Assembly (NCBI GenBank): GCA_009733775.1
Contig: WOGZ01000405.1
Location: forward strand, 1-27,070
DNA from: Alectoria sarmentosa
Lineage: Eukaryota > Ascomycota > Lecanoromycetes > Lecanorales > Parmeliaceae
Length of the DNA: 27,070 nucleotides
Direction: 5' to 3'
Of this stretch, positions 9,459-20,356 are shown one piece after another (position 1 is the stretch's first letter; every line of letters begins with the position of its first letter). The notes beneath the pieces were generated by a model. That model had not been told where the DNA came from. It saw only the letters and a list, made by a program, of their open reading frames with translations, and did not search any database. The position numbers and the translations under genes were made by a program.

Positions 9459-10331
9459 CTAAGTTGTTCGTCTATGCTGCCTGTACAGAGCAACACTGAC
9501 AGTGCGGAAAGCGAACCACCACTTCGAATCGAACACACACACCCATCTCTCCTCCTCCTCTTCGGATCCCTCGAGGCCACGGCGAAACTCTAGGTGCGCG
9601 ATGCCCAGACGGCATTTCTCGGCGTCGGGGCAGTCACAGAGGAGGTATCGCGTCATCGTCAACATCGCCTCAAGCTCCCGTTTGCTCGTAGCGTTCAGTC
9701 GCTCCAGCGGCACGGTGTCGTAGCTTAGGATGCTGAGGATCCATATGCCGTAGTATGCCGCGAGAAGCTCTTCGCGCTCGATGGGCTGACTCGCGTATGG
9801 TCCGGCCGTGGAAGTTGTTTGCCTCGCTGCTGGTTCCTCATACAGGATGCACGCGTGGGCGGCGCTCCTGGCATTTTCCATCAGCCGTTCATTCCTATCT
9901 GTGACCGTGCGCAGCAAGACGTGGCTGCTCGATGGGCCCCGATACCCCTTCCTGCTTGCCTCGGCCACGTGCGCTCGAGCTTGCTTCTGCGCCTCGGCGA
10001 AAAAGTCCAGTCGTGTGGCGTGAGGTTGGGACTTCCAGGTGACGCTGTGGTTGATTGCTCGGTCCAGGTCGCAGAGTTCAAGCAGGATGTCGTAGTGGTC
10101 GAGGGAGCGAGATAGGACGGCGCCGGAGATGGTGCAGGCGTTTTCGTACCAGACGTGGTAGAGGAAGCGGCAGGTAAGGTTGAAGGTTGTGATCGATGCG
10201 GGGGTGGGGAGGTGGGTGTAAATTTGCAGAATCAGTTCCGCGGGGAGGGAGGAGAGGCTGACGTGTCTTGGGGGTTTGGGGGGAGTTTGGTTGACGGAGG
10301 TGAGTGTGGTGGATGACGGTGTGAGGGACAT
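9459..10331 (-). CDS. F-box domain protein
   Basis: Single-exon frame of 290 residues from an ATG at 10331 in a strong GCCGCC context; a longer frame upstream begins only with TTG. Residues ~26-66 form an F-box (SLPAELILQIYTHL, then TFNLTCRFLYHVWYENA). F-boxes usually bind Skp1 in SCF ubiquitin ligases, with the rest of the protein choosing the target. The remainder has no repeats I recognise (no WD40 or LRR). It does have a charged linker (GSEEEEERW) near the C-terminus and a C-terminal hydrophobic stretch (WWFAFRTVSVALY). Such F-box proteins are common and fast-evolving in Dothideomycetes. The target is unknown. It is convergent towards AT island 1. Confidence 0.85.
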   Translation of the reverse strand: MSLTPSSTTLTSVNQTPPKPPRHVSLSSLPAELILQIYTHLPTPASITTFNLTCRFLYHVWYENACTISGAVLSRSLDHYDILLELCDLDRAINHSVTWKSQPHATRLDFFAEAQKQARAHVAEASRKGYRGPSSSHVLLRTVTDRNERLMENARSAAHACILYEEPAARQTTSTAGPYASQPIEREELLAAYYGIWILSILSYDTVPLERLNATSKRELEAMLTMTRYLLCDCPDAEKCRLGIAHLEFRRGLEGSEEEEERWVCVFDSKWWFAFRTVSVALYRQHRRTT

Positions 10332-10367
10332 GGCGGCGGAGACTCTGATCGATGGAGATGGATTCAA

Positions 10368-11780
10368 GTGGTCTTGTTTGTGGATCTGCTGCCAGCGTTC
10401 GAAACTGAAGCATGGATGATGTCAAGTGGGTTCTTGTATCCTTGAAGGGTACCGGAGTGGTGAAGTCGGTTTGTAGGTGTGTTGTGACTCACACGAACCA
10501 AGGTCAGGTGTGCATGAAAAATGTGATACGAACGCTGTCGAAGGAGATGCACCAACGCACTTGCAGCTTCTCTATGACACATACCGTTCGTTTGGACGCA
10601 ATATTCCCCAAATCGAGATTAGCGCCTCACCCTTCCGGTGCTATCATCAGCGCACACAATACCGAACACAAAGCAGGGTATCCCTAATTATGCCCCGCTC
10701 AGCTTCCTTGTTGCGCCCTCTCATGGCACTTCATTTCCCTATGGTTTGGCAAATGTCTGCTTATTATGTTGTGCCGAAAGGCGAATTTGTTTAAAACGCA
10801 GCTCACCGCATCAGTGTAGGAACCCTTGCGCAGAGAAGGGGCCAGGGACTTTCGTCTCACCAGTATCCCCTATCCGACGAGATTTGTGCGAAGTTGAGTA
10901 CAAGGTTGCATCATACTGGTGACATAAGACAGTATGGAACCAGATCCCTGGATTCAGAAGTCGCGTTCGGAAAGCGTGTTCACAGAGGTAGACGGTGAGT
11001 TCGAGTTGGTGGCAAGTGTGTGTATGCGGAGGAATGATACGTATCTGTTGAGGAACGCTAGGTTCGTCTATGATTTTCACCTTTCGGATTTCAAGTCTTG
11101 TTTGTTCTCGAATCGTGGAAATAACACCAATACAGCCTCTTCAAGACTTCAACTCTCAGTTTCGGCTCTCCAACATACTCAAAGCGATTATGTATTGTTG
11201 TTGGAAGACATGTGCGTGGGACTCTCTGTCATGAACCCAACATCTCTGCTGGCTGATTGTTGTCAGTAGTCCTGTGCAAAGGCCGCAATTCAACACTTCA
11301 TGTTTTTATGCAACTAGTTACTTGTATTAGCTTTATTGAAGTCTCGCCTTCAACACGATTTTCCATCTCTCAGCTCAACTTGCTAACTTCTAGCCTCTTT
11401 AGCCACTCTGACTGGTATCATCGACCTCACCATATTCCCACCTCAAGTCCCTTTCCCTATGCTACCTCCGAAGAACGGTGGACTCGGGCCTAGCTCCGTG
11501 AGCACCAACGTCCCGCGGCCCTCCTCCACCACTTCTGCCGCCAACCTCCACCCCGCTGCCGCACCTTGTCCTTGGAAACATCCTCCACGTGTCGCACGGT
11601 TTGGTTGCGGTATACTGGAGTTTCGACGTCGTTGAAGCTTTGTTCGCCTCCCTTACTCCTTCGTGAACTGGGATCAAAGCACATTGTTGAGTCTTTGGAT
11701 CTTATCTCAGAGGTGAGGTTCGATGGTTGGGGAAAGCCGAATTGAAAGGAATGTGGGGAGAGAAAGTCATGGCCTTGATG
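10368..11780. other. Intergenic, no supported gene
   Basis: Normal-composition DNA upstream of the F-box gene. The longest ATG-initiated frame I checked here is 111 codons at 10934-11269 (plus). It has no recognisable motif and low-complexity patches, so I do not call it a gene. Confidence 0.4.
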
Positions 11781-11787
11781 TTCTTAG

Positions 11788-12256
11788 ATGCTTTTTATAC
11801 GAAGGGAGAGGAGGCAGGCAATCAATCGGTTGATGCGCTGTCAGCGGAGAATTGTAGCGGGTTTGGTCACAAGGCAATATTTTATCGTTCAGGGTGCAAA
11901 CAAGGGTTTCGGGTCGGATTTCAGATTGACAATTTTTACCCGCGGTAAGTTGCATTCATATAATCTTGATATGAAGCAAGCCTGTTTCCTCAATAGTCAC
12001 CGGAAACGAGCGAGGCGCCGGATTGTCCTCCCTGTTGGGTTCCGGATCCATCTACCATTTTCGACGTAACTTACGTGAGGGCAACTTGCATCTACTTATG
12101 CGTCTGATCTGTCTCGCGATCGCTAGGTATGGTTGCTTCTTAAGAGTCCTAATCCAGAGTCTCGCTGTCGCCATCGTTATGATTAGTGATTTCTCCCAGC
12201 CCAAGGGCCACAGGGTGGCTATTTTGGATTTGATTCTGTGTAATTTAGGTTTATAG
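11788..12256 (+). pseudogene. Possible two-exon gene remnant, uncertain
   Basis: A frame running through FIVQGANKGFGSDF at about 11870-11920 meets a consensus donor, GTAAGT, at 11945. A TAG acceptor at 11996 continues the frame through VTGNERGAGLSSLLGSGSIYH to a stop at 12254-12256. The first block resembles an SDR-type glycine-rich turn (TGxxxGxG), but with Gln where Thr is expected, and no other SDR motif follows. There is no convincing start codon. It could be a decayed gene or chance. Confidence 0.2.
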
Positions 12257-12408
12257 GCCCCATCGTCTTCCTAAATTCGCACGAGAGCTGGTCTACAAAC
12301 ACAGTATCTGGCCGGTTCTAATCCGGTGGGCTTGACAAAATGGGCGAATCCTGAAGAAAGCCGGGTTCAATTGGCCTCGTTTGGGGGTCCCTCTTCACAA
12401 CAGCGCTG

Positions 12409-13422
12409 GTGGAGAAACCAACACGTGTGGGCATTACGAGAAGGCCTCTGATGGATCTAGATGGAGATGACATTCTCGCGGAGGATCAATCGGAGGCTTT
12501 CGAAGAGTTTGAGAAGGCTGTTTACGAGTATCTGATCACGCATGTTGATCGCAGAGGTCGCGAGCATGGGTTCATACCTGAAATGCGAGATGACGCAGAG
12601 ATCAGCTTCGAAGAGTGCGGGGATGAGCCGTAATATTGGGTAAATGACGGGAAATTTAATTTAGAAGAGCTCTTCGGCCGAGACCCTGGTGTGTCGGAGG
12701 AGCAACAACTCGGATACATGCAAATGAGGGATCAGGAGAAGGCAAAAGCCACACAGATCTATGAAGACACAGACTCAGAAGACCTCGAGGCTTCGGGGAG
12801 TGCGCTAAGCAAGATGATAACCAACGAGTACAAAAGAGTCCTGATCAGTAGAGTTGTCAATATTGAGACGAAATACTTGAATAGGTACCAAGGTTTGGAC
12901 GATATCGGCGATGATGAAGCTCTACACAACACCTTGGGAAGGATTCAGTCAGGCGAAATAATCGACATGGACAGGATTGAGTGGGTATACAGAGCCCTTG
13001 ACTATCGTATGACCCAAATGTATACGGCGGACACGTACCTCCAGATGATGGGTATTGCCATGCCAAAAGGGCAACTGTGCAGCGAGTATAGCATTAACAA
13101 GATTAGAAAAGATGTTGGAGAGGATGTGTATTCCATGATCATAAGGCTCATCTTCGATTGCGAAATTTTGTTCTCATATCCAATTGGGCGTCAATGTCGT
13201 CCGTTCTACAAATGTATCCATTACCTGATTGCAGCCTTCCATTATAAGAACCTACCAATGACAGCGATCGTTGAGAATCTTGCTGCGTTGACTGCCACAC
13301 TGGATCAAGAGCTAGAGCTGGTAACGTAGGTTGCGACGCTTGATCCTGAGGTGGCATCCAAGAGACGTAAGGTCTTCTGTTCGTTTGGCGTGGCCTTGGT
13401 GAACATGTGTCCAATCATGTGA
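12409..13422 (+). pseudogene. Hypothetical-protein gene broken by in-frame stops
   Basis: One reading frame stays protein-like for about 1 kb but is cut by TAA at 12631-12633 and TAG at 13327-13329, then closes at TGA 13420-13422. The first stop falls between GDEP and YWVNDGKFNLEELFG. The second falls between DQELELVT and VATLDPEVASKRRK. The first two stops are each one C-to-T change away from a Gln codon (CAA, CAG), and the third could come from CGA. The first in-frame ATG is 12451. I do not recognise the family; the middle is acidic and helical (EWVYRALDYRMTQMYTADTY). Alternatively, the central frame from the ATG at 12718 to 13329 could still make a 203-residue protein. No GT-AG intron removes the first stop in frame. 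Confidence 0.5.
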
Positions 13423-14099
13423 GGGTCGAGAGGCCTGTCACTTATGAGAGAGGTATGATGGAGGTTTGATAGATTAGATGTACAATTTGTACATTGAAGA
13501 CTTAGACACGAAGGAGCGAGCAGCTGGCAACCACAGAGAATGGTATCTCAATAACGGGAAGACCTGGTCTCCTTACACAATGCATCCAAATATTTGGACA
13601 AAAACGGCTGTCTTCTAGGTCCTACTCACACTTCGCATCTATGGTAAATCTTGATCATTTCATCCTGGTTACCAGCGTTCTTATACGCTCTTTCGAAGTC
13701 CAGGCAAGCTGTAGTCCATGCATTCGTGGCTATCTGGTCCCATTAGTTTAATAATCGATGTGCAAGGGTATGGCACAGAGAACATGATATGGACAACAGA
13801 GCTGGTGGGTGGTGCTGGTGCTGTCAGATTTCGAAGGACTGTTACCGCCGTCACAATGCAACTGTTGGGCAGCGCATCCTTTCGGCAAACCTTCTCCACC
13901 AATAAACGACTAGTGCCATGCCGGTTAGTAGATTGTTGCTCTATGACCGAGCCCCTCTCACTCTCACACTCTTAAGATTTCAACATTATCAATCTTCGTA
14001 AACGACAATAACAGTTTATATGAAGTATAGAACCACTCGCAGCCTACAGATTAGTAGAGATTATTATCTAACTAGTCGGTACTTTCTCTAAATTGTGCA
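13423..14099. other. Intergenic, no supported gene
   Basis: Mixed-composition DNA between two gene remnants. Several short protein-like stretches occur in different frames, but none is long enough or recognisable enough to call. Confidence 0.35.
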
Positions 14100-14106
14100 C
14101 GCGAAT

Positions 14107-14814
14107 CGACGAGCTCTCTTCAGCCGCAGGCAAACCCCCCAGCAAAATTGAAACGCTTGTTGAAGGACTATCACTCACACCAAGGATTACCAAAGCATTG
14201 GACTTTGCAGCAAACTTTCGATCAACTCTGTTCCTTAGACTACAAATGGCTCAATTTGTACACCTCAAGGAACCGTGAGATCGGCTTGGAGCTCGCTTTG
14301 GATCGAGACCCTATTATGGTTCCATTCATGGATCCGGGGAGGCCGAAGTTTTTTGACCAACGTCTAATGGGCCGCGGCACAGCCGAGAAGCGGAGAGAAA
14401 CTACTCGAGGGACTCGACTGCATCCCTCTAGCAATCAGACGAGCAGTGACTGTTGGATATGCTCCCTAGCCTTATAGAGTTGACACGACTGGTACACGGT
14501 ATGCTTCATAGCCTTTTCCCCTATTGAATAATTATCTTGCACCAATTTTACAACAAAGACCCATATGGTTAATTGGCAAAAGTCTGTCAGACCTTATCTG
14601 GCAATCTTCCATCAGAGCGACTCAACAAAGGCGCCGCTGCATCACACAATGTCTTAGTCAATGGGTTCAAATGGAGGCACAAACTTCATTGTGCTGGGAC
14701 TACACGAATAGACTGCATGAGACATTCATAGAGGTGGGCATATACCTCATACATATTCGGAATTACTGGAGGATCTGCCCTACGAACCATTCCACGATGA
14801 ACTATAGCCCGTCA
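14107..14814 (+). pseudogene. Unrecognised gene remnant with multiple in-frame stops
   Basis: In one frame (codons starting at 14148 and every third base) there are protein-like blocks: LPKHWTLQQTFDQLCSLDYK and DRDPIMVPFMDPGRPKFFDQ in the first half, then VNWQKSVRPYLAIFHQSDST, SMGSNGGTNFIVLGLHE and SELLEDLPYEPFHDEL in the second. Between and after them are TAG, TGA and TAA stops. Several of these (for example after HHTMS and after VLGLHE) are one C-to-T step from CAG, and one from CGA. Coding bias seems to persist across the stops, which suggests a decayed gene rather than noise. Family unknown. Confidence 0.35.
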
Positions 14815-15093
14815 TAGTCCGGGTGGCTTCGGGAGTCACCTCTCAGCGCCTTTGACGCCTCAAGTCCACATAGACGCCCGGTGAACTAATTTCACAGAGC
14901 CGAGGCTAAAAGCCATAAGCCATTAGCCACCAAACACCAAGAACTCTCCAGCCCCAGTGCCAAGACCGCCTACCGAAGGTTCCACAATCAGTCTCTCAGC
15001 TCTGCTTTCCTAGATCAGTCTTCGCTCTGACCTTTGCTATCCTAAGCTGCCTTTGATCAAAATTTCCTTCGCAGAGAGACTTACTTGAGAAAC
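14815..15093. promoter_or_regulatory. Upstream region of the SDR gene
   Basis: CT-rich DNA immediately upstream of the dehydrogenase start (for example CTCAGCTCTGC near 14996-15006). Pyrimidine tracts before the start codon are common in ascomycete promoters. No specific factor site is claimed. Confidence 0.3.
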
Positions 15094-16103
15094 ATGCCTC
15101 AGCTTAATTGGCTTGTAACTGGCACCTCTTCTGGCTTTGGCGAATACTTTGTCCACAGCATCCTAGCTCGCGGCGATCATGTGGTAGCTACCGCGCAACG
15201 AGCTCACAAGCATCTCAATCATCTTAAAGATGCAGGTGCTGCAATTCTGGACCTCGATGTGACTGCTCCGCAGTCTGAACTCGATGCCAAAGTCAAGGAG
15301 GTACTCGCGGTATATGGCGGAATCGACGTGCTGGTCAACAATGCAGGATACGTCGAGGCTGCCATCGTTGAAGAGCTTGAGTATATGCGAACCTAGTTCT
15401 AGAACAAAGCTTGCAATTTTGGCTAACACCCCTTATCCTCACAGCGACTCCGGACTACGGAAGGTATTTGAGACAAATCTCTTTGGACCCGTCAATGTCA
15501 CTCGGTCCCTACTGCCTCATTTCCGAGAAAATCCAAATAGTATCCTCCTATTTATGAGTTCAATTGGCGCTTACGGAGGAGCCGTTGGGGCGGGCGCCTA
15601 CTCTGCTACCAAGGGGGCCCTTGAGAGCAAGTGTCTCCGCTCCTCAAACTATCTCGTCTCAGTCTTAACCTCGCACTCTAGCATATGCGCTGACTTCATG
15701 ACTTTCTATAGGCCTAGTCGACTGTCTCCGAGAAGAAGTTTCCCTATTCGGAATCCAATGCTGCCTTGTTACGCCGGGCTTTTATCGCACGAATATCATC
15801 TCCCCCACGAACATCAAGATAGGTTCTCCGAGCATCTCAGACTACAAAGAGCTCAACAAGCTCTATCAAGACGGAGTGACTGCCATGTACGGAAACCTAC
15901 AAGGCGATCCGAGGAAGGCAACGGATCGTGTGGTGGATATGGTACGGTCTGAAGGCATGGCTTCAGGAAGATCTATACCTGCCCGATTGCCTCTCGGTGC
16001 GGATGCGGTGGAAATTATACGAGACGATTGTTTGGAGAAGATGAAAATCTGCGACGAGTGGGAAACTTTTACCAGTGACACGAAATTTGATGCCGAGGAG
16101 TAA
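15094..16103 (+). CDS. Classical short-chain dehydrogenase/reductase
   Basis: Exons 15094-15380, 15445-15626 and 15712-16103 join to 286 residues. The family carries out NAD(P)-dependent oxidation or reduction of alcohols and carbonyls. Visible marks are the nucleotide-binding turn at 9-16 (TGTSSGFG), NNAG at 82-85, the catalytic serine region at 134-135 (MSSIGAYGG), Tyr148 and Lys152 (YSATK), and the PG motif after the active site (LVTPGFYRTNI). Length is normal. The second intron has a GC donor (GCAAGT at 15627) and a TAG acceptor; this is the only placement that restores the usual spacing after YSATKGALE. The start is the ATG at 15094 preceded by AAAC; the longer frame begins with TTG. The substrate is unknown. 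It lies ~300 bp upstream of the secreted-protein gene in the same direction, which need not mean a shared role. Confidence 0.9.
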
Positions 16104-16408
16104 CCCTGTCAGCTCATGTCTGTACCAGGCCTCACCCTTCTAGTGATAGTTTCTCAATGAGTTTTCGTGCATATATTTCTGAATATTCTTGTCAAGATCC
16201 CCCATACAGCCACTTAAGAACTTCTTTCAAAAATCGAACGCACCCGATTGGAAGCTTATCAATGGTGCCTAGGCTTTCGGCGGCAAGGTCGCTTCAAGGA
16301 ACGAGTATATGCTACTATGCGCTCGCATATGTGTATGTCCCTCTTTTCATCGTGCGCGCCCCTGCATACTTGCTTCCCATAATACACGAAGTACTCCGAA
16401 CCCTCGAT

Positions 16409-17062
16409 ATGGATGTCCCCCTAGCACTCGCAGCTTTGGCCCTCGTCCAATCATTCTCATTTGTCACCGGAGCACCTTTGACAGTCTCTCCTCTATCATC
16501 TACCCTCATCACAAATATCCAAACCGGAAACCCTTCCAATCAGATCCCCAACCTCGTCCCCGCCACTATCAATGGATCTTCCACAGCACTCCGCCCGTCT
16601 CCCAATCTCAGATCGCCGTCAAACCAATCGAACACCACCTCAGCCTCTCCTCAAGTCCCAATCCACTACCCCGTCCGAGGTACCCCCACCACCCTCCTCT
16701 TCCACGCCTTCGGCGACCCAATCCCCTCCTCCTACATGCTCCAATGCCTCAGCCTCTCCCTCAGCATCGTCCTCGAATTCACCCTCACCGACAGAGGCCA
16801 GGACCTCATCGAGCACGGCTTCTTCTTCCACAAACACCTCATGCTCAACGACGACATCGTGACCATCACGGTGGCGGATTTCAGGGAGATCGGGAAGCCG
16901 ATGGATTACTTCCGTCTCAGGGATACGCTGAAGGGCATCGGCGACTTCGTCACGGAGAAGGGGAGGGGGCCTGCGGTGCTGAGGTTCGAGGTCGATGTCG
17001 AGGGGAGGGGGTATGTGGGGACGGGGCATGTCGGGTATGAGCGTGCGAGGTGGGGTGGATGA
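16409..17062 (+). CDS. Small secreted protein of unknown function
   Basis: 217 residues in one exon. The frame is open further upstream, but the ATG at 16409 begins a clear signal peptide (MDVPLALAALALVQSFSFV) with likely cleavage near Gly21-Ala22. A Ser/Thr/Pro/Asn-rich linker follows, with N-glycosylation sequons at Asn55, Asn72 and Asn75. A compact C-terminal domain (about 92-217) contains one cysteine, the motif DFREIGKPMDYFRLRDTLKG and a final beta-like strand, RFEVDVEGRGYVGTGHV. I recognise the general type, secreted proteins common in plant-associated ascomycetes, but no named family. A role in surface or host interaction is possible but unproven. Third-position GC is high, unlike the nearby AT islands. 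Confidence 0.75.
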   Translation: MDVPLALAALALVQSFSFVTGAPLTVSPLSSTLITNIQTGNPSNQIPNLVPATINGSSTALRPSPNLRSPSNQSNTTSASPQVPIHYPVRGTPTTLLFHAFGDPIPSSYMLQCLSLSLSIVLEFTLTDRGQDLIEHGFFFHKHLMLNDDIVTITVADFREIGKPMDYFRLRDTLKGIGDFVTEKGRGPAVLRFEVDVEGRGYVGTGHVGYERARWGG

Positions 17063-20000
17063 TGGATGGATATTCAGATGGGTTTTGACATTCAGAATGT
17101 CGCAGTCTCTAAAGCATAGATGTCCGGTTTTCTGCTCTCACGCACCACGTACTTCCGCTATGGCATTTTCACCAGAGAAAAGGCTTTTTGAAAGCAAACG
17201 AGGCTCTCAAGTGTTCATAGATGCCTGCAAGTCGTCGTGCGAGCGCTCTTTAGCTCTTTGGCCTTCTCGGATGGGGAAATGTGAGTGTTCTACACTATTC
17301 CTCTCTGTACAAATTCTCGACGCAGCAAGAATCCCCAATATCGCACCCACATCCCATCAGCCACCAACCCTTGACCTCAAACGACCCATCAACCCATGTT
17401 TTGCAGTCTCCTAGTATCCAATGCTTTGCTCATGCCTACCTCAAACAACCCAGTCTTCAACCTTCCCATCATCAAGACATCGCGTCTCTGTTACGGCACA
17501 CAAATGGGGTTCACTTTCCCCTAGACCCTATGTCCATCCGACGGATAATAAGGATGTTTATGGAGATTATATATCCTCGCGGGGCCATCACGCTTATCTT
17601 ATGGGCGAATACCTATTTATGGTATGTCATATCTCTTGGAGATATATGGGGCACCACCATGTCCATGGGAAACTGGGCTGATTCGATATTGTTTTGATAT
17701 CAACGCAGTGATATTTGAGGCTGTATTCAGCTAATCGTTTACCCATAATCACGACCGAGGTCGAGGCTTTTTACAAGTGAAACCTTTCGAATACACCTCT
17801 TTGACAGTATCTGCCACATCTAAAAACCCCGCCGCCTCCTTATCTCGTAAGCAAATCTAACTTTCAGCCCTCCATTTCCCTTCTAACAAACCAAGATACC
17901 CGCGATCGAATACTGAGTGCGTCATCTTCCAAAATATGACAAACGAGCTCTTCGCGTCGTGGTTCCATTGCGCTGCGTTCGGCAACTCTAGAGCAAACCA
18001 GGCTCTTCGGCCCAAGCTGGATAGTCGTCGTGACACTCATTCATTCATTTGTTTTGTTTTGTTTTGTTTGAGGTTGATGATAGCGGTGGGGTTCTGGAAA
18101 AGATGGGTGGCTAGCTAGGGTGGTGGGTTGATTGATAGGGGTGATAGTATGGAGGGGTAGGGAGCGGGTTAAAGGGAAAGGGATCGAGGAAGGAGCGGAG
18201 GTCGTAGTAATTGGGGTTTCCACTGTCGTGGATGTGGCGTGTGTCGATGGGAAGGTTTTTGGATTTTATGGGAGATTTGTTTGGGAGATGGGCGTGGCGG
18301 GTGAATGAGGGAGGATGATGATATTCGTGGAGATTTGTTTCAGGTGTGGATGTGGTGCACGTATTGGTGGGGAGTGATTTCTTTCAACGACCGTGTTGGG
18401 AGCACTTTGATTTATTGAACGGTGTCTCGAACGGAATCTTGGCGATTGAAGTCTTTCAAAGCCGAGCGGGTAATGAGAGAAAAGGATTCCTACCTGCACC
18501 TTGGCAGAATCTAGCAATAGAAACCCCACCGCGGGTCTCAATTTCGCTACTAAGATATTCAACACGCCGTCTTGAAGGCCTCCGAGTATTCATGGAGTGC
18601 TTCCAGAAGATGCAAATAGCATTGGAAAATGGCACCTCCATTGCTATCCTTGTCACGCGCTCGCAATCCTGTAAAGCAATTTCGGACGCGCACGTTTTGT
18701 AAGCACCTTCCAACAAGCTTTGCCGAGCCCATGGGGGTATTGAAGCAATTCTCTACCTCTTAGCGGTGATGGATTGCAAGAGCGGTGGCGGGAGTACCGT
18801 GATTTTATGGAGATGTTGTTCGTGTAGATCGTTTTGGATTTGTAGAGGTAGTAAGTAGAAGAAGAAGAAGAAGAAGAAGAAGAAGAAGAAGAAGAAGAAG
18901 AAGAAGAATAGTAGGCGCGGGGCTAGAGCTGGATGGGGTTTTTTGTCGAGTACGAAGGTTTATGGAGAGGGTCGGTGACTGCGGCGTTTTTATTCATTGA
19001 CTCGTGTCGCTGGACAATTGTTTGTTCTCTGCTTTCGGCAACGATTGACTTTCATTCTTCGCGTGCTTCTGGCTCAGCTGGTCTATACAGTTGTTTGAGA
19101 CTCGCAGAGACTTCCAGTAGCAGTCGAAAATCGTGATCGGACGTCTGAACAGCCTAGAAATTGACTCTGGCTGCTTGGATGAAATAGGCGTCAGGGTGGT
19201 TCGGATCGCTACGAGCAAGGCTCGGTAGCAAATAACCGCTACTGCCAGATCCGGTCCCTTTTCTTGGTGTCGGGTTTACTTCTCTCGTCGGACTTACCTT
19301 ACCGTCAGTTGTGGACGCGGAGCTTTTTTGGATCTGTTGCTTGCAGTTAGATCTCTATGGCGGATGATGTGGCGAGCCATGCAGCAAAATGAGGAGAATG
19401 TTCCTTCGGAGCGGGATGGAGATATCTTTTCCTGCCATTTGCGATTATAAAGAAAGTACTTGGTATCCTCTTCCTCCTCCTCTTTTATCATATCTCGCGA
19501 CGTTCCGCCTCTGTCGCTGATGCATGAGTCGTAGGAGGATCGTGTTGAGAAAGAGCGCTATTAAGGGACGGTGATGGAGATATTGACGATCTGGGTTTGG
19601 GAGAGGCGGGGTGGTGGTGATGAAGGGAGGGAGCTTGGGTAGGTGGAGTCGCTGGTGGACGTATTGCTGGAATTAGAGCTTCCTTCGTTAGCTTCTGTTG
19701 TGGGTGGATCGCGGAATGTAGGTGTGGGATGCTGGGATTTCGATTATGTGGTCTAAGACGTTGGTTTGGCGGGTCGGCGGACTGTTGTTGTGGCGTTTGA
19801 CTGTTTCATCGAGGCATCTCTTGAAACGCCGGAGGAGCAGTTTGATGGATCTTGCAGGGAAAATGCGCCCTGTCTTGTTCCCGAGTAGCATTCCGCTATG
19901 TGTGGGTACTTGGTATGCGAAACATGTTTCATGTGCTTGGCGAGAAAGGGTTTCGCTTCGCTGGGCGCTGCGCCACCCTACCTTGAGCCTGGCGCTTGCA

Positions 20001-20356
20001 GTGTTGACACTGCCGGATTTAGTCAGAAAAGGATAGATAGAGGTCGGGACATTGGTGCCACGATGTTGCAAGTTGTGGCATGGAAACTGTGTTTTGCAAA
20101 GTCAATGAAAGAAACGAACGAAGATGAAGCGTGCGCAAAGTTTCTCGTAAATCATTTTATGCAACATACGAGATGAAGAGTCCCAAATATGGAAAGAGCA
20201 TTTGTGGTATGACCTCCAGATGATTGTTAGGCCAGTGGAAATCCGGAAGCTATGGAAACAAGTGCGTCCCGAAAGAGTTTCGACCCATTTGTCGCAATGC
20301 TCAAGATTCCGACTCTGTTGGGCGATACTATGCCTGGACTGCAAGATGCATCCACT
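17063..20356. other. 3.3-kb intergenic stretch without a supported gene
   Basis: Normal-composition DNA. The longest frames (such as a GTG-initiated 138-codon frame at 17281-17697 and a 118-codon frame at 18346-18702) have no recognisable motif and no coherent start. A GTTTT-type run lies at about 18046-18069 and a GAA microsatellite at 18857-18908. Strand-asymmetric G/T-rich segments occur around 18040-18340 and 19560-19720. Nothing else stands out. Confidence 0.45.
18857..18908. repeat. (GAA)n trinucleotide microsatellite
   Basis: About 17 near-perfect tandem GAA/AGA units in noncoding DNA. This is the second GAA-type tract in the window, after the one at the left edge. Confidence 0.95.

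Noticed and set aside
12254..12334. tRNA-like fold: possible 7-bp acceptor stem (TAGGCCC/GGGCTTG), a TCGT/ACGA D-stem, and a T-arm GCCGG-TTCTAAT-CCGGT
   Set aside because: The anticodon stem has only three outer pairs, the D-loop lacks GG and is too long, the T-loop departs from TTCRANY, and two acceptor pairs are wobbles. Most likely chance, at best a fossil.
12631..12665. 35-bp intron (GTAATA...TTTAG) to remove the stop at 12631
   Set aside because: Too short for a fungal intron, and it would shift the downstream frame.
16157..16408. N-terminal extension of the small secreted protein
   Set aside because: Open frame only; it would bury a clear signal peptide that starts at the ATG at 16409.
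17281..17697. 138-codon frame and other long frames in the 17-20 kb gap
   Set aside because: Starts with GTG, has no motif or coherent composition, and competes with overlapping frames of similar length.
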